Made by a program: the position numbers and the translations under genes. DNA of 64,000 nucleotides from NCBI GenBank assembly GCA_021399445.1, contig JAJTUQ010000003.1:6696001-6760000 (forward strand), given 5' to 3'. The notes under the pieces were generated by a model. The model had not been told where the DNA came from and did no database searches. It worked only from the letters and a program-made list of their open reading frames with translations. This DNA comes from Xylogone sp. PMI_703 (Eukaryota; Ascomycota; Leotiomycetes). Every line of letters starts with the position of its first letter. The first letter of the stretch is position 1. Below are positions 1 to 11,682 of this stretch, piece after piece.

Positions 1-383
1 AATGAACAACTTGAAGGCCCTCAGCCTTTGTAAATATGCATGCCAGGTTTAATCTCTCCAATAAGACGCTCAAAAGGGAGATTGGTCTATGAGTGCAGTA
101 TGTATTTCTATATACGTGTAACTTCCTAGATACGTGACTTTGCAATTGAAGCTTAATATTTTAAACGTCATCACCACTATTGCCCTTAACAGTGGTTATG
201 TATATTTACTAACTTACAATTATTGCAATTGCCTAAGTATTCTCTTAGCTATTTCTATCATATCGTATATTTGATAGAGCCTTCAGTGAAATATGGATGG
301 AGTAACCGGGTAAACAACAGCTCCAATCTTGCAGATCCTTATAAGGGCTAGTATCTCTGCAAGAAGTGCCCAAGATGTATATC
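1..383. other. Intergenic, no gene seen
   Basis: AT-leaning sequence downstream of the MFS transporter stop codon. It contains only short frames without recognisable domains. It probably holds the 3' untranslated region and terminator of the leftward transporter gene. Confidence 0.5.
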
Positions 384-2081
384 TTATTGCTGATGCACTT
401 GGACCGTACCTTGCTCTTTAGTAGCATCTTCGAACCAGTCGTCACCCACTGTCTTGATACCGACCCCTTCAAGCTGTGTAATATGTGCGCCTAGACCAGT
501 GCATACATAGTTCTTGAACTGGCGTGTCTTCACGTGTGCCTGGAACATTTCATCAAGCTCTTCTAACGAGCGGCCCCTCGTCTCGGGTACCATCCACAAT
601 ACCCAGACGACAGCCAGAACGGAAAAGGCGCCATATATGAAGGTAACTGCACCCCCTATGCTTTTCTGTACATACGGATTCACAAAATTGATTGGAACTG
701 ACGTCACAAAACTACCCATTGAAGCCAGAAACAAAGTCCGCTCACGCAGTTGGCCCGTTCCTACCTCAGCTGCCACTACCCAGCAGCCAGGGCCCCAGGT
801 AAAGCCATAGATGCAGTACCATAAAATTAGCATAGCAGCTGATCCGTTGGCCACGGCAGCTGAGTAGTGTCCAGATGTGCCAGTGGCAGTAGCGATGCCT
901 GTGCCTAGCATTGTACCTGCCATTAAGAGAGCCCCCAGAGATAGAGAACGGCGGCGACCCATCTTGTCAAACGTAAGAAATGTGATAATGTGAACACCAA
1001 AGCTACAGCCGGTAACCATGAGATTAGTACGCAACGGGTCAGGAAAGCCGAGTTGCTGCATGAAAGTGACGATGAAATTCTGGATAAAAGACACACCCTG
1101 CGCCTGCTGCAGGATCTGGACACCCATGGCAATGATGGTTCTGCGGAGATTGGGTCCTCGGAAGCAGTCTATGATAGAAGACGCTTTATGCAATTCTCGT
1201 TGCTCTTCAACCTGGGCCTTGAGAAGTTGTACTTCTTGAGTAATCGTCTCGGGCTTGTTTGAGAGCGACCTCAAAACCATTTCTGCCTCGCTGAACCGCC
1301 CGCGGTAAACCAGATAACGGGGCGATTCTGGCAAGAACACGTACAGACTGATGTAACCTACTGGCACCATCAGCTGGCAGAGTATTACAGCCCTAGGCAG
1401 ACAATTAGCACAACACCGTTTTACAGGGAAATATGCCGCTATGTACAAGTACTGCCACCTATCAGTCCGTGATCGTGACAGATACACCACAACAGAGGCC
1501 AAGAAGACTCCAAGAGAATTGAAGAAACTGTATAGTGCTAGAAAGGCACCTGGTACAAGTCAGTTACTGGAGGAGAGCAACAAATGACAAAGAATAGGTA
1601 TCCGGGGGTCATTACCTCGAATGCGCGGCGGCGAGCACTCAGATAAGTACATGGGTACACAGTTAGTTGCCAAACCCATACCAGCGTATACAATAATTCG
1701 CCCCACTACCAGTTGCCAGTAGGACGTGACGGCTGAGGCCTCGAGGGCAATTCCCAGCAGCATCAGGAGAGCGATTATCATGAACGACTTCTTCCGTCCC
1801 AGCTGTGATGTAGTGTAAGGAGCGATGAGGCAGCCGAGAATGATGCCAGCGGAACCAGTCCCCGTCCCGACTGATGTTTTATTTGACGGGATAGCATACC
1901 GGCCGATTTCTTCATCGTACTCGCCATATTTACGTTGGAACTCTGACAATCCAAGAGCACCACCCCACCAACCGTTGTCAAAGCCAAATCCCATTGCCCC
2001 TAGGGATGAGGCGAGGCCAATGAGTATCAGGCGCCCATTGAGGTCTTGATATAAGGGCTCATGTTTAATCGTGCTGAACAT
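384..2081 (-). CDS. MFS sugar transporter (sugar porter family)
   Basis: A 12-helix sugar porter of about 523 residues, predicted to import a hexose or related polyol/quinate-type substrate by proton symport at the plasma membrane. Family motifs are all present: an early DNGWWGGALG loop after helix 1, GRKKS between helices 2 and 3, PESPRYL with YRGR before the central loop, GRRRS between helices 8 and 9, and PETRGRSLEELDEMF after helix 12. I infer three exons, 2081-1616, 1549-1453 and 1392-384. The introns are 66 and 60 bases with GTAATG/CAG and GTACTT/TAG ends, and both joins restore the helix 5-6 region in frame. The start at 2081 fits the usual short fungal N-terminus. Substrate cannot be told from sequence. 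Confidence 0.9.
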
Positions 2082-2649
2082 ATTTAAGAAATGAATACTA
2101 GAGAAGGATCCGGTATCTCCCCAGAGACTTCGAAGTGAATGTGTATATGTGATACAGATTAATAGGACTTAGAGTATTGGCGCTTCGTGGTACTTATAGA
2201 TAAGGTTAAGGACAAAAATTAACTGGAGATACATCATATCCATTATTGGTGTCAATTGGCTAAAGTGCTGGCCCTCTATTAGATCCAGGTTTTGAGTACC
2301 TGATTACCCCAGATTACTGGGGAAATCGCTTGGCGCTCATGGGGTCGTCCAGACCTGGAATGTTTAAACAGAAGATGGGGTTAGCCCCAAATCTTGCGCT
2401 TAGGGATGCCATAACAAGAAAGATGGGGGTTGATAATGCAAGTTAGCCAGACTATCTAAAATTTAGATAGTTCAAGAAAGATCAGCAAGGATTGATACAA
2501 GGATACAGATAATTGGGGCAAGTTTAAGCACCGCTTGAATTTCTCGAACTTCAGTTTATAGAAAATAGGCCACGAAAGCTCTCTCATTAAAAAAAAGTCA
2601 TAACGAACACAAATATTTCTCTTTTTGTTAGTATTTAAAATTACCTTCC
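2082..2649. other. Intergenic between divergent genes
   Basis: Shared upstream region of the leftward sugar transporter and the rightward Mpv17-family gene. It is AT-rich around 2440-2640. No additional gene is supported. Confidence 0.5.
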
Positions 2650-3236
2650 ATGTCATATTTCTCGAATTTGCTGATACAGTCGGCTTTGCTAAAGTCGGCG
2701 GCCAACCTGACGACGCAGCTAGCTTCTCGATGGAAGGCAAATCATCCTATGCGTATTGACTGGCTGCGTGTAATTGAGTTCACTATCTTTGGGTTCATTC
2801 AAGCGCAATTCAACTGCTGGTGGCAGCGGTTCCTAGAAGAATCATTCCCTACGCGCTCACGTCAAGAGCAGCCATCCTCACGAAGCCGTCACGGTGAAGG
2901 AGTAAACAAAAGCAGCCATGAAACCACGAAGAATAACGAGGCATCATATGGATTAACGTCATTACCAAGTTAATTCTTGACCAGACGTTGGGGCTCTTCA
3001 TCTCTAACACACTGTTTCTGGTCTGTACAAATACGTTCCGCCTACAGAGTGCTGGTCTGATATTCGGGGTTGTTTGGAAAGGGGTCGGACCGATAATTAA
3101 AGCAGCTTGGAAGGTCTGGCCTGTAGTTGCTGTCTGTAACTTTCTCTGGGTACCAGTTGAATCTCGCGTTCTGGTGGCATCTTGTGTAGGGTTTGGCTGG
3201 AATATATTCCTCACTCTATTATCTATGAAGAAATAA
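2650..3236 (+). CDS. Mpv17/PMP22 family membrane protein
   Basis: Small integral membrane protein of the Mpv17/PMP22 family, which sits in the mitochondrial inner or peroxisomal membrane and is linked to channel activity and stress tolerance. Exon 1 gives SAANLTTQLA and then FTIFGFIQAQFNCWWQRFLEESFP, matching the N-terminal helices and the W-x-x-FLE-x-x-FP turn. Exon 2 gives ILDQTLGLF and the diagnostic C-terminal block WKVWPVVAVCNFLWVP followed by GFGWNIFL. A 47-base intron with donor GTGAAG at 2894 and acceptor ending at 2940 joins the two in frame, for about 179 residues; a donor at 2861 would also keep frame. The family assignment is firm, the exact splice is inferred. Confidence 0.75.
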
Positions 3237-3352
3237 ATCCAGCTTGACAGTTCATGTTAATCAAGTCTAATTGCAAAAAAATATTGTAGAATCATTAGGT
3301 TTTCACATTTTTAGTTCACTCTATGTAATTTGTATCTTGTAGACGTGACCAA

Positions 3353-4849
3353 TTACAGTTCACTGTGACCTTTTAGATTCTTATAGCTGGACTTGGTCCC
3401 TCTGGGCGCTAGCACAGTAAAGATGACTCTTCGATAGCTAACTAGAGTTCCATCGGAAACCTCTAAAATTAAATGTAGATGCTTGTCATCTTCTGGATGT
3501 GCATTGCGGCCCTCCCTCCTGAGAATCTCATTAGGTGGGATAATGACGGTTAGTCTGGAACTGTGTGACGAGTCTAGGTCAAGCAGCGCCACGTCTCTTT
3601 GAGGATTGTTATTGTTTGATGATGGCTCTAGGTACTGCCACCACTTATAGGACAACTCATCTCCGTCAGGATCACAGGAATTAATCGCATCCAGTACAAT
3701 ATGTTGGCCTGCGCTAACGGTCATCTTGAGAACATTTCCACTATTGTCACCGTTGATAGCTGCTACCGGGGCGTGGTTAGCTTCAGCAAAACTATTCTTG
3801 ACGGTCCACTGCATACGAGCAGCGAAATCGTTTTGGAAAGCACTCCTCCATCTCCATACTGTTACATGAGGGCCCATCATCGTGTTTCCGGCCTCGTCAA
3901 CAAGTGTATCAACACTATCTGCGAAATGGCCTTCTCCGTAGACAACAGGTCCATACCTTCCACCCCAGGAACCCCATTGGGGATGCTCAGGTTCAGACAG
4001 GCCATTAGGAATCATATAGAGAAGCGAGGGTGTGTCCCCTTCCACGATGAAATGGGCATCCGGGTACTTTGCGCCCAAAGGCCCAACGCTTTGGATATTC
4101 TTGCTGATCCAGTCTGCAGAAATCACCGTCTCGTCGGCAGCACAGGGAAAGTGATAGTAAGAATCTCCGGATATTCCACCCCAAGCTGCAGCTGCATAGC
4201 GATTGAAGTGATGTACACTCGCAATATAAAATAATTGCGGCCAGTTACGCCGGATCCAGGGGCCAGAATTGTCCTGATCCGAGATGGAATATGCCCGGAT
4301 CTTACCCACGAACCGGTCTATCTCAGATTGCTTTCTTGTCGAGTTAACGTGCCACAGCGCTTGTGCAAGGACTGATGCACCGCCCCAAATGAGGACCCAG
4401 AGAGGTCGATCCGAGCTGTCAACTGCATTTACTAGCAGCCTTGAGCCATCGCTATCCTTATCCTCGCCGACTCCATCCATTCCGTAGACTGGTAGTCCAG
4501 ATACAATCATTCCTTTGAGATGCTCTGCTTCCGGCCATCCTGAGGCGTGCTTTTGTAAGTTTGGCAGCGTTTCGGCATACGTATCAACGATCTCATGCAT
4601 CTGATCTGGCCGAGTGGTGTCGTTGAGCCATACACTCGTCGTTGCGACTAGCCCTTGAAGATGGAATTCGTTTGAATATACCATCAAACGTACAAATGAT
4701 TGGGCATCATCAGGCTCGTTGGCGATGTCACTGAGCAAGAAGACTCGAGGCTTGTCGATTTGCCTTCGTTCGCATTGGGCTGCGAAAGTTGAAACAATAC
4801 ATACGATGGTAAAAAGAATAAACTTGAAAAAGATGAATGACTCAAGCAT
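3353..4849 (-). CDS. Secreted DUF1593 / Sde182-like cellulose-binding protein
   Basis: Single-exon protein of 498 residues with a hydrophobic signal peptide (FFKFILFTIVCIVSTFAA). The methionine at 4849 is chosen because it sits directly before this signal; the frame stays open to 4960 but the added residues do not resemble a leader. The mature part starts with PRVFLLSDIANEPDDAQSF, a nucleoside-hydrolase-like acidic motif typical of PF07632 (DUF1593). It runs through WVLIWGGASVLAQAL and ISDQDNSGPW to a C-terminal Ig-like domain with DAINSCDPDGDELSYKWWQY and VILEVSDGT-like strands, as in Sde182-type proteins. Family members act on or bind plant polysaccharide or glycoconjugates outside the cell. 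The exact reaction is unknown. Confidence 0.85.
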   Translation of the reverse strand: MLESFIFFKFILFTIVCIVSTFAAQCERRQIDKPRVFLLSDIANEPDDAQSFVRLMVYSNEFHLQGLVATTSVWLNDTTRPDQMHEIVDTYAETLPNLQKHASGWPEAEHLKGMIVSGLPVYGMDGVGEDKDSDGSRLLVNAVDSSDRPLWVLIWGGASVLAQALWHVNSTRKQSEIDRFVGKIRAYSISDQDNSGPWIRRNWPQLFYIASVHHFNRYAAAAWGGISGDSYYHFPCAADETVISADWISKNIQSVGPLGAKYPDAHFIVEGDTPSLLYMIPNGLSEPEHPQWGSWGGRYGPVVYGEGHFADSVDTLVDEAGNTMMGPHVTVWRWRSAFQNDFAARMQWTVKNSFAEANHAPVAAINGDNSGNVLKMTVSAGQHIVLDAINSCDPDGDELSYKWWQYLEPSSNNNNPQRDVALLDLDSSHSSRLTVIIPPNEILRREGRNAHPEDDKHLHLILEVSDGTLVSYRRVIFTVLAPRGTKSSYKNLKGHSEL

Positions 4850-6144
4850 CACAATATAGATACAATCATATAATTTCGATAAAAAATTAAAGGATTGAGA
4901 TATAGAGACTTGATCTAAAATAAAAGCAGTGCATAAGGATAGCTGCCGTGCTAAAGTCATATATGCTTATAATTGCCGCTTTGGGCAGCAGTGCTTCCAA
5001 TTACCGTAAAGGGTCGAATAGATCGATCTATCACCAAGTTCAATTAAGATCCGTACCGCTTTGGATAAGTGACTACCTTTGTTTCCATTCGCTTTAATGA
5101 ACGCTTTTGAAAAGTTTAGCACTGTGTGACTGCGTTGAATGAACGTAGTTCAGTCAAAGGTACTTTGGTCTTTGCTGCAATCAACTACCACGGAAACCAC
5201 TTATTAACTACTTCGAGTGGCTCCACTTGAGCTACAAGTGCTTTCAAATACACTAAAAATCACACTTTCAGTACAGTCGATTGCTCTCGGCTATTCTTTA
5301 CTTGGTGCAGTCAAGTTTCTATCATCATTAAGTTCCGGCGAGTTACGGTAAGTGCTGGGCGATATGGGCTACGAGCTATCGCGTTCACGAGCAAAGGCCG
5401 ATGGCCGGAGTTGTTAGTTGTCAAACTGTCATAGAGAGTGAAAATAGAAAGGCATAATAACTAATGTTCCCACTAAGCGGTGTCTTCGTCCGCATACATG
5501 CATACCATCCAATTGGGGCTGTCTCAGGTGTCCAACTCCCTCGCAACGAGAATGCGTGAAGCATATGACCGTGAGGCTAAGACGCGGCATATCACTACTA
5601 TTTTCCATCACGTAGAGAACATCTACTTCCCATCCTACATTGGTGATTAGTCGAACTGATGAAAGGGGGTATAATGTTGCGCCAGAGGCATGTGGCGGAG
5701 AAACTTCCAAATCCATTAGGTACGCCGAGGGTAAAGATTTAATCCAAATAAGCATAAATTTAGTTCATCTCTACTTGCAAAGTATAAGAACTGGCCGAGT
5801 CCATACTCAGCTAGAAATTGAGGGCAGATTGGACAAGTATTATTCCGAGATCTCTCTCATCTTCATGATACTTACACTTTAACGGAGTAGATTTCAGTAA
5901 TTATTCATCTATATACAGTAGTTTAGTTATGACAGATCTTGAGCGCTTGAACTTCTCGGTTGAGTACATCATAAAAGGAGTTTGGTTGAAATTTTTGGTT
6001 ATCCGACGCCTTGACAGATAAAATTATCCTGATGTCCTTGGGATTTTACATAGGAAAACGTAATAGTACATCACAATGAGGATTCTAAACTTCAAAAATC
6101 TTTCTTTCGGTCCGATCAGCCCTACTTTGCTATTCTTTTCTGAA
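4850..6144. other. Intergenic, no gene supported
   Basis: About 1.3 kb with only short unrelated frames, including one at 5429-5755 on the minus strand that lacks any domain or codon signature. The right end near 6000-6140 is probably the 3' flank of the helix-turn-helix gene. No repeat or RNA gene was recognised. Confidence 0.45.
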
Positions 6145-6564
6145 TTAGAATTTGAACATATAATAAAGCCTGCTCTGGTTCAGGCCAGAGTAGTGAGTAA
6201 AAAACGCCTTACTTGATAAAATTCTATCTCTTCTCACCCACCATTCATGAATTGTGCCTTCGGGGATCTTCCAGAATTCCGACGCCTCCTTAATGGTTAC
6301 GGGGCGATAACATGAATTGGTTGATTCCGGTAAGCCGGTGCGATATTTGGGAACACGGTACGTCGTCCTAGGCGAGATGCCTACTTGATGGTATAGGAGG
6401 AACATCAGCACTTCGATTTTGCGTTCCTTGCTGTAAGAGCGACGCAATGCGCTGACTGGTTTAGTTCTAGGTTTGTATTTACGCTCATGAAGTGGTTTGG
6501 GCTTAGGCCCTCGCTTCTTAGGCTGTGGGTACTGGATAGTAGCTGATGTTGTTTGGGGATCCAT
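6145..6564 (-). CDS. Small AT-hook / helix-turn-helix DNA-binding protein
   Basis: Predicted 139-residue protein. An AT-hook-like stretch, KKRGPKPKP, lies near residue 16, followed by a basic linker. Then comes SYSKERKIEVLMFLLYH and a second half with TIKEASEFWKIPEGTIHEWW, which reads as a helix-turn-helix (EAS-x-FWKIP-x-x-TI-x-x-WW). Similar short proteins are common in filamentous fungi and resemble the DNA-binding half of pogo/Tc1-type transposases, so a domesticated or decayed element protein is possible. The end is uncertain: a GTAAGG donor-like site follows ILSS, so a further exon may lie downstream. No target or role can be given. Confidence 0.5.
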   Translation of the reverse strand: MDPQTTSATIQYPQPKKRGPKPKPLHERKYKPRTKPVSALRRSYSKERKIEVLMFLLYHQVGISPRTTYRVPKYRTGLPESTNSCYRPVTIKEASEFWKIPEGTIHEWWVRRDRILSSKAFFTHYSGLNQSRLYYMFKF

Positions 6565-7148
6565 GATTGATTGAACAACTGATGACTTAGTTCTGAAATG
6601 GAAACAGGAGAGGAGCCTTCTACGTCTTCTAGCGTAAACAACACCAATCTGGCAGGGTGGTATTGGCGGCCGACGCTATGCCCAATATAGGGGCAATTGA
6701 CGACCCACCGCTTACCGTAGCTCGATACCGACATCCTACAGCTTACAGGATAACAGCTTCAAACAGAAAAAGGGGTGCTGATTTTGTAATCTCAAGGTAC
6801 ATGTCACCACGGGCGTTCTGACATTGGCGCGATTAATGATTTTAGCACGAACATAAAGAAGCATTTATGGTAACTTTACGCCACTGGTCGCATGCGCGAA
6901 CTTGGCCAAACCATATGGTTGTCACGGGAAGAATACCCATAGCAATTTCATCATGATCATATATACTGGAACTGACACATAGTTGTTGACTTATTTTTAA
7001 CTTGAAATATTGAATAAAATTTGCTCTATAGCTGAAATCTTAAGCTTGAAAGCTCACTTAGAGAATACCTTTTTCTGCTAGAATCTCATTGGGTTTGGCA
7101 ATCTGACCTTATAAAATCTCAGGCTTTATTCCTCAATATCCGTCCTCA
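6565..7148. other. Intergenic, with a short sequence shared with 16.0 kb
   Basis: No gene. Bases about 6630-6690 resemble about 15993-16050 (shared CACCAATCT, AGGGTG and ATTGGCGGC blocks in the same order), suggesting a decayed dispersed repeat. The right part is the 3' flank of the chitinase pseudogene. Confidence 0.4.
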
Positions 7149-10100
7149 TTAGGAATTGCCAGGATTAGTAGGGGGTGCAGTGCCACCAGGGAAAGCGCCG
7201 CCGGGAGTCACAATATATCTGCTAAACACACAATCGGGGTACCCTTGGTAGTTATAGGAAAGGAAGGTGCCGAAGTTATCAATCTGGGTATCTATGAAGG
7301 CATAGTACCAGTTGTACCTTTCTGCTGTCACACTGTGTGAAAAGGCTTCCGTAGTGAAAACGCTACTCACCGTTTCATAGTAGGTGGTGATAATCGAGCC
7401 ACTATCCCTAACGTAACTTTTTCCATTTGGAGCGGTGGCCAGATCCTGAGGACTGCCCTGCCTCTGTGGTATAGTCATATAGGACCAGAGGCTGACACCC
7501 GGCGGAATGACGATATACATGTTGGAACAATAGACATATAACGAACAAAGAGGGTCATCGCGACGTGTAAACGGCGGCAGAGAGGCCGTATTACCTACGA
7601 TCTCAACATGCGCCCTATACTGCATCCGGCATACGCCAGCATTGGTGAATTACTTGAAGGTCTCGCTGCTTAGAAATGAGACGCCCGTGGTCATGTCAAT
7701 GCTAGTATCCGTGAATGTATTCCAAGCCTCGAGGTTGTCGGTACTATTGACTGTTAGAAAGGAATTCCACTCATTATGCATTCGCTGCTCAATGAAGGAT
7801 GGACAGGGCTGTGCTGAATTCTCACTCAGCTGCTCATTGACGGGTGGACAGAAGTCAGAGCTGTGCTGATTCAAATCGATTTGGGTACCGGGATCTACTG
7901 TATTGCAAAGGGCCTCGTTGAGAGAGAGGATCTCGTCGTAATCCCTCGTGATACTAGGGTTCACTGCGGTTTTAATCTGGTCAAATGTAAGTGTGGTTGC
8001 TCCCGGATTTTGAGCCAAGGCGGCATTCCATGCGTCCTCAAATAGTGCCTGATTGGGATTGCTGGATCCAGGCCGGAGCACGGGTACTAGCAGCGACGTA
8101 ACGTCAAATGAGGAGGGGACCCCAGCGCGATCTTGAAGGGGCGAGTCGCTTCCCGCCGTCGGGTCGTAGACAGCGCCACCTTGTAGCCACGCCTTTACTG
8201 TGGCCTGGAACGCGGCTACGTCGGCTGAGTTTGGGGACGTAGACGCCGGGGGATTATAGCAGAACGACGAAGTGCCCAAGACGTACCCGGCCTGGCCGCT
8301 GTCTTGAGCAACGGCCATCTGGCTGCCAGAGTACTTAGGTACACACTGCAATTACAACGATTTGTTGGGCTACCAGGAGCAGGTGTGAGTGTTGATACCC
8401 AAACCCGCAGGGCAACACAGTGTCTGCAGGCCGCTGAGGCATGGGGGACTTCCGACTCTGGTTGATGTGCTGACGATAAGGGAGGTGCTGGCTGGGCACG
8501 TGGCTGGCCCATCAGACCCCGAGCCGCAGTCCGGCGGGCTGCCACCCACTCACAGCCCAGGGTGCGTGGAGTGATGGCTGGGGCGTACAGCTTATAGCAC
8601 ATATTCCGCGGGCCAATCACGTAGTTCAAGTTGCTGCCAGTATTCACTTTGATCAAGCCATCTGTGTATAGCGATTGTTCATAGACGGGTCCGTTGTTGT
8701 TGAGCCCTGCCCAGGAGCATGTAGGCATCTGGCTGGAGGGACAGTAATAATACCGATGGGGGAAATTGGCATCGGTGCCCACCTGTGCTATCTGGTCGTT
8801 GGTCATTTTACAGCCGTCAGTGACCGAGAACACTGAAGACTGCCCGGCTGGGTACTGCGTGAAGTCGGGATCGCTGGGATTCTTGTATTCTGTAAAGGAG
8901 CAGGAGTCAAGAGTAGGAGGATTGGCTAGCAGCACGTTCGATCCGCCAGGACTACTGTTGATTGATATGTCTTCTGCTGCTGCCAAAGCTTGAGCTGTAG
9001 TCGCACTGCCATCGTCTTGGGTTACAGCCCAGACCATGGTGCTTTTTAGACATACGTTATCAGTGTAGTCGACTTTCATTTTCAGGGTAATAACATCGTT
9101 GTACGACATCCAGTTGTTATTTTATGTAACAATGTTGACTGTGGTAGTTTCATTTAAGGTAATGGTGGCACTGTCAACAATGATATCCTTGATCTCGGCA
9201 AATAAGAGTATATTAGTGCTTATAATACATAGGCCCAGAGATACAGTTCCGGTAAAGGTACAGCCAAGAGTAGTATAAGACAGGTTAGTTAAGGTAAAGC
9301 TCTGGTTGTAGAATTTAAGGTTAAAGACTACTTTGTCTGGACTGATATTGTTATACTAAAGAAGCTTAAGAGATTCGTCGATCTCGGTGAGATAAGTATA
9401 TATATTTATGTTAGCTAAAATGATATCTAATGGTTAGCAAAATAGGTAAATAGAACAAAAGTTATCTGTAAGGAAAGAAAGTTTACGTTTAACCTAAACA
9501 TTAGTCAAATCTTATGTATTATGAAGGTTATATTCTAGAATTTATTAATATTGTCAGATAGTAAATCTTATGGAATAATAATATACAATATAATATATTT
9601 ATTACATTAAACCAGTCAATAATTAGCTTCAGTTTGACAATATCAAAATTTTGGAAGCATCAGAAAGAAGACAGAAACGTAATTGACAAACTTTAGTTAT
9701 GTCCTGTGGATATAAAAGTACTTTGGATATTAGCAAGAAATGTTGGATAGTTAGCCAAATTCTCAGGACGGTCACTTTTTTCCGGAGCTACAGGATATTC
9801 CTTAGAGAATGTATTAATAACTTCATATCATGTGATATTTTAACTTTGGCCACAGAGAGAAAGATTTGGTAAGAAAACTAAAGAGAAAACTGACTAATTA
9901 ATGTAAACTTCATCGAACCTATATATATTCATAAAAGAGATCAATGAGCTGGTAAATGCTTCTTGTGTAGAGACAAAACCTGTTAGGTCTGAAAATGTAG
10001 TTGTCGTTAGTTGATCTGGATCGTTCTTATTAGTTATTAGTAGTCGGAATAGTTAAGTAAATGATTAGTAGAGAGTGAGTGAAGGTTTTTACTTTTAACC

Positions 10101-10980
10101 AATAACTTTATTCATTTCTATACAGTATAATTAGTATTATAATCAAGTGAACTACTGGAGTTGTATACTATAGGAGTATACCGATAATTGATAATTCAAA
10201 CGTATAATATCAAATGTAAAAAGTTAACTTACATTGACCAACCTTTAATTAATAGCTAAACCTAAGATTTAAATTGATTGTTATCAATGTTATATTATGC
10301 TTTAGAGTTAACAAGAGTATTTACTTGAAGAAAAGGATATAATATTTTAAGTCTAATAATGTGAACATACAAAGTAGTATCAGAGGTACTCGCTGGAACT
10401 ACTTGAAATGAGTTTGGATTAATATTAGCAAAAGTAAAGTTTAGATATATATAAGTTAACGTGAGAATACTCTTAGGCTTTATAATATCGTAAGTATATA
10501 TGTTAGATTATTTTTCGTAATAACTTATATTACGTTTGACGGAAGTACTATAATAGTTAAAGTTTGCAATGGTGATCATGCTGCAGAACTTCTCGGTAGT
10601 ACCGTAAAAGCCAAAAGGGTTATAATACATATTAAGTGGATAAGTCTCAGAAAGGATATATGTTAGACTTTAGCCGGATGGATTGTACTTAGACTTAGTA
10701 TTATATGTTTTAATGTAATTTTTGGGTATACAAAAATCTGAAATCTTTTATTAGCATTTGTAGATTAGTGGGAATCGAAATGGGAAAAGAAAGAGAATTA
10801 ACCTGGGCTCATTCTACAGATGTCAAACTTGTTATAGTATTTAATAGCATAAGGTTTATCTACAGAGCATGTATAATCCAGATCTTGAGGAGTTAAAGCT
10901 TAGGCTGATACGAGATTGAAAACGTCAAGAAAAGGGATTACGAGAAAAGCAAGAAGTTTAATGCTTGGACGAGTGTTCAT
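7149..10980 (-). pseudogene. RIP-degraded GH18 chitinase, killer-toxin-like subgroup C
   Basis: Remains of a roughly 3.8 kb secreted chitinase gene read leftward. From 10980 a signal-peptide frame is followed at once by an in-frame stop. A chitin-binding type-1 domain comes next (SVDKP, a GPG end, then NPFGF-x-GTTEKFC near 10.6 kb), then the GH18 start (YYE, LNF-x-FANINPNSF) near 10.4 kb. Conserved cysteines appear as tyrosine, glycines as serine or lysine, and tryptophans as stops, which is the pattern expected from C-to-T/G-to-A mutation. Further in-frame stops lie near 9360 and 9125. From 9109 to 7149 the composition is normal and the long C-terminal region is readable, but split between three frames (9109-8216, 8351-7650, 7625-7149). 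Family logic: the intact enzyme would degrade chitin outside the cell. Confidence 0.85.
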
Positions 10981-11339
10981 CGTAAAAAGCTAAAAGAAAA
11001 AACAAGAACTGGTCATAGGCTCTTGAAGCCGATAAAGACAATGAGCTAGAATATCTTCTGTATAATATATTTTTCTAGTTAGACATAAAGTCTAACGGTA
11101 CTCAAAATCAGATTATCGGACTTTGGTAATTCCACATTCGGTCTTATACGTCAATTGCTTCTTACTTAATGTATGGCTTATTCTGTAGACAAAATGACAA
11201 TTAGTCTGTCAAGGAAATTGTCACTTAAACAACATTAGTTCGTGATAATAATACTGATTAGTATAATATAGTAATCTTCACGATTTTAGACTCTTTGGTT
11301 TTTATGACTAGTTACTATCTCAAACAAATATACGGAGTA

Positions 11340-11682
11340 GAATATCCTTTTGACCGGTAGAAATGACTTACAGTACTCACTTGCCAGTATACCGTATGCT
11401 CTCATATTTGCCAGAGTTAAGCAAGCTTAACACGTATTTAGATATTACTCATTATACAAGAATCTTAAACTCCTTGTGTATATGTGCTGTTGGCACAAGG
11501 TCTGTCTCACCCCTGATAGCATAAATCTGGTAAATATAAGAGTATACAATACTTCACATTAACGAACTTTTCAGTTTCCACGACTTTTAGCCCTAAAATT
11601 AACACGTAAGCCAATCAAATCCACGAGTTATAAAATAATCAATAGGTGGGTATTGTAAGCCATTTCTACCGGCTAAGGGAAA
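11340..11682. repeat. Probable foldback (MITE-like) element
   Basis: A left arm starting near 11344 (ACCGGTAGAAATGACTTAC) is matched in inverted orientation near 11655-11675 (GTAAGCCATTTCTACCGG). The similarity continues weakly inward on both arms. Mismatches are mostly transitions, as expected in a RIP-affected tract. Ends and target duplication are not clear. Confidence 0.4.

Noticed and set aside
3701..4234. 177-residue plus-strand frame
   Set aside because: It is antisense to the DUF1593 gene, whose frame has a signal peptide and family motifs. The plus frame has none.
5429..5755. 108-residue minus-strand frame
   Set aside because: There is no start context, domain, splice partner or compositional support.
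6145..6564. Tyrosine-recombinase captain of a giant (Starship-type) element
   Set aside because: The protein is too short and lacks any recombinase active-site pattern. No flanking cargo structure is seen.
10150..10190. GH18 catalytic DxxDxDxE motif in the dead chitinase
   Set aside because: A roughly matching stretch was sought, but mutation and possible indels make the assignment unreliable, so it is not claimed.
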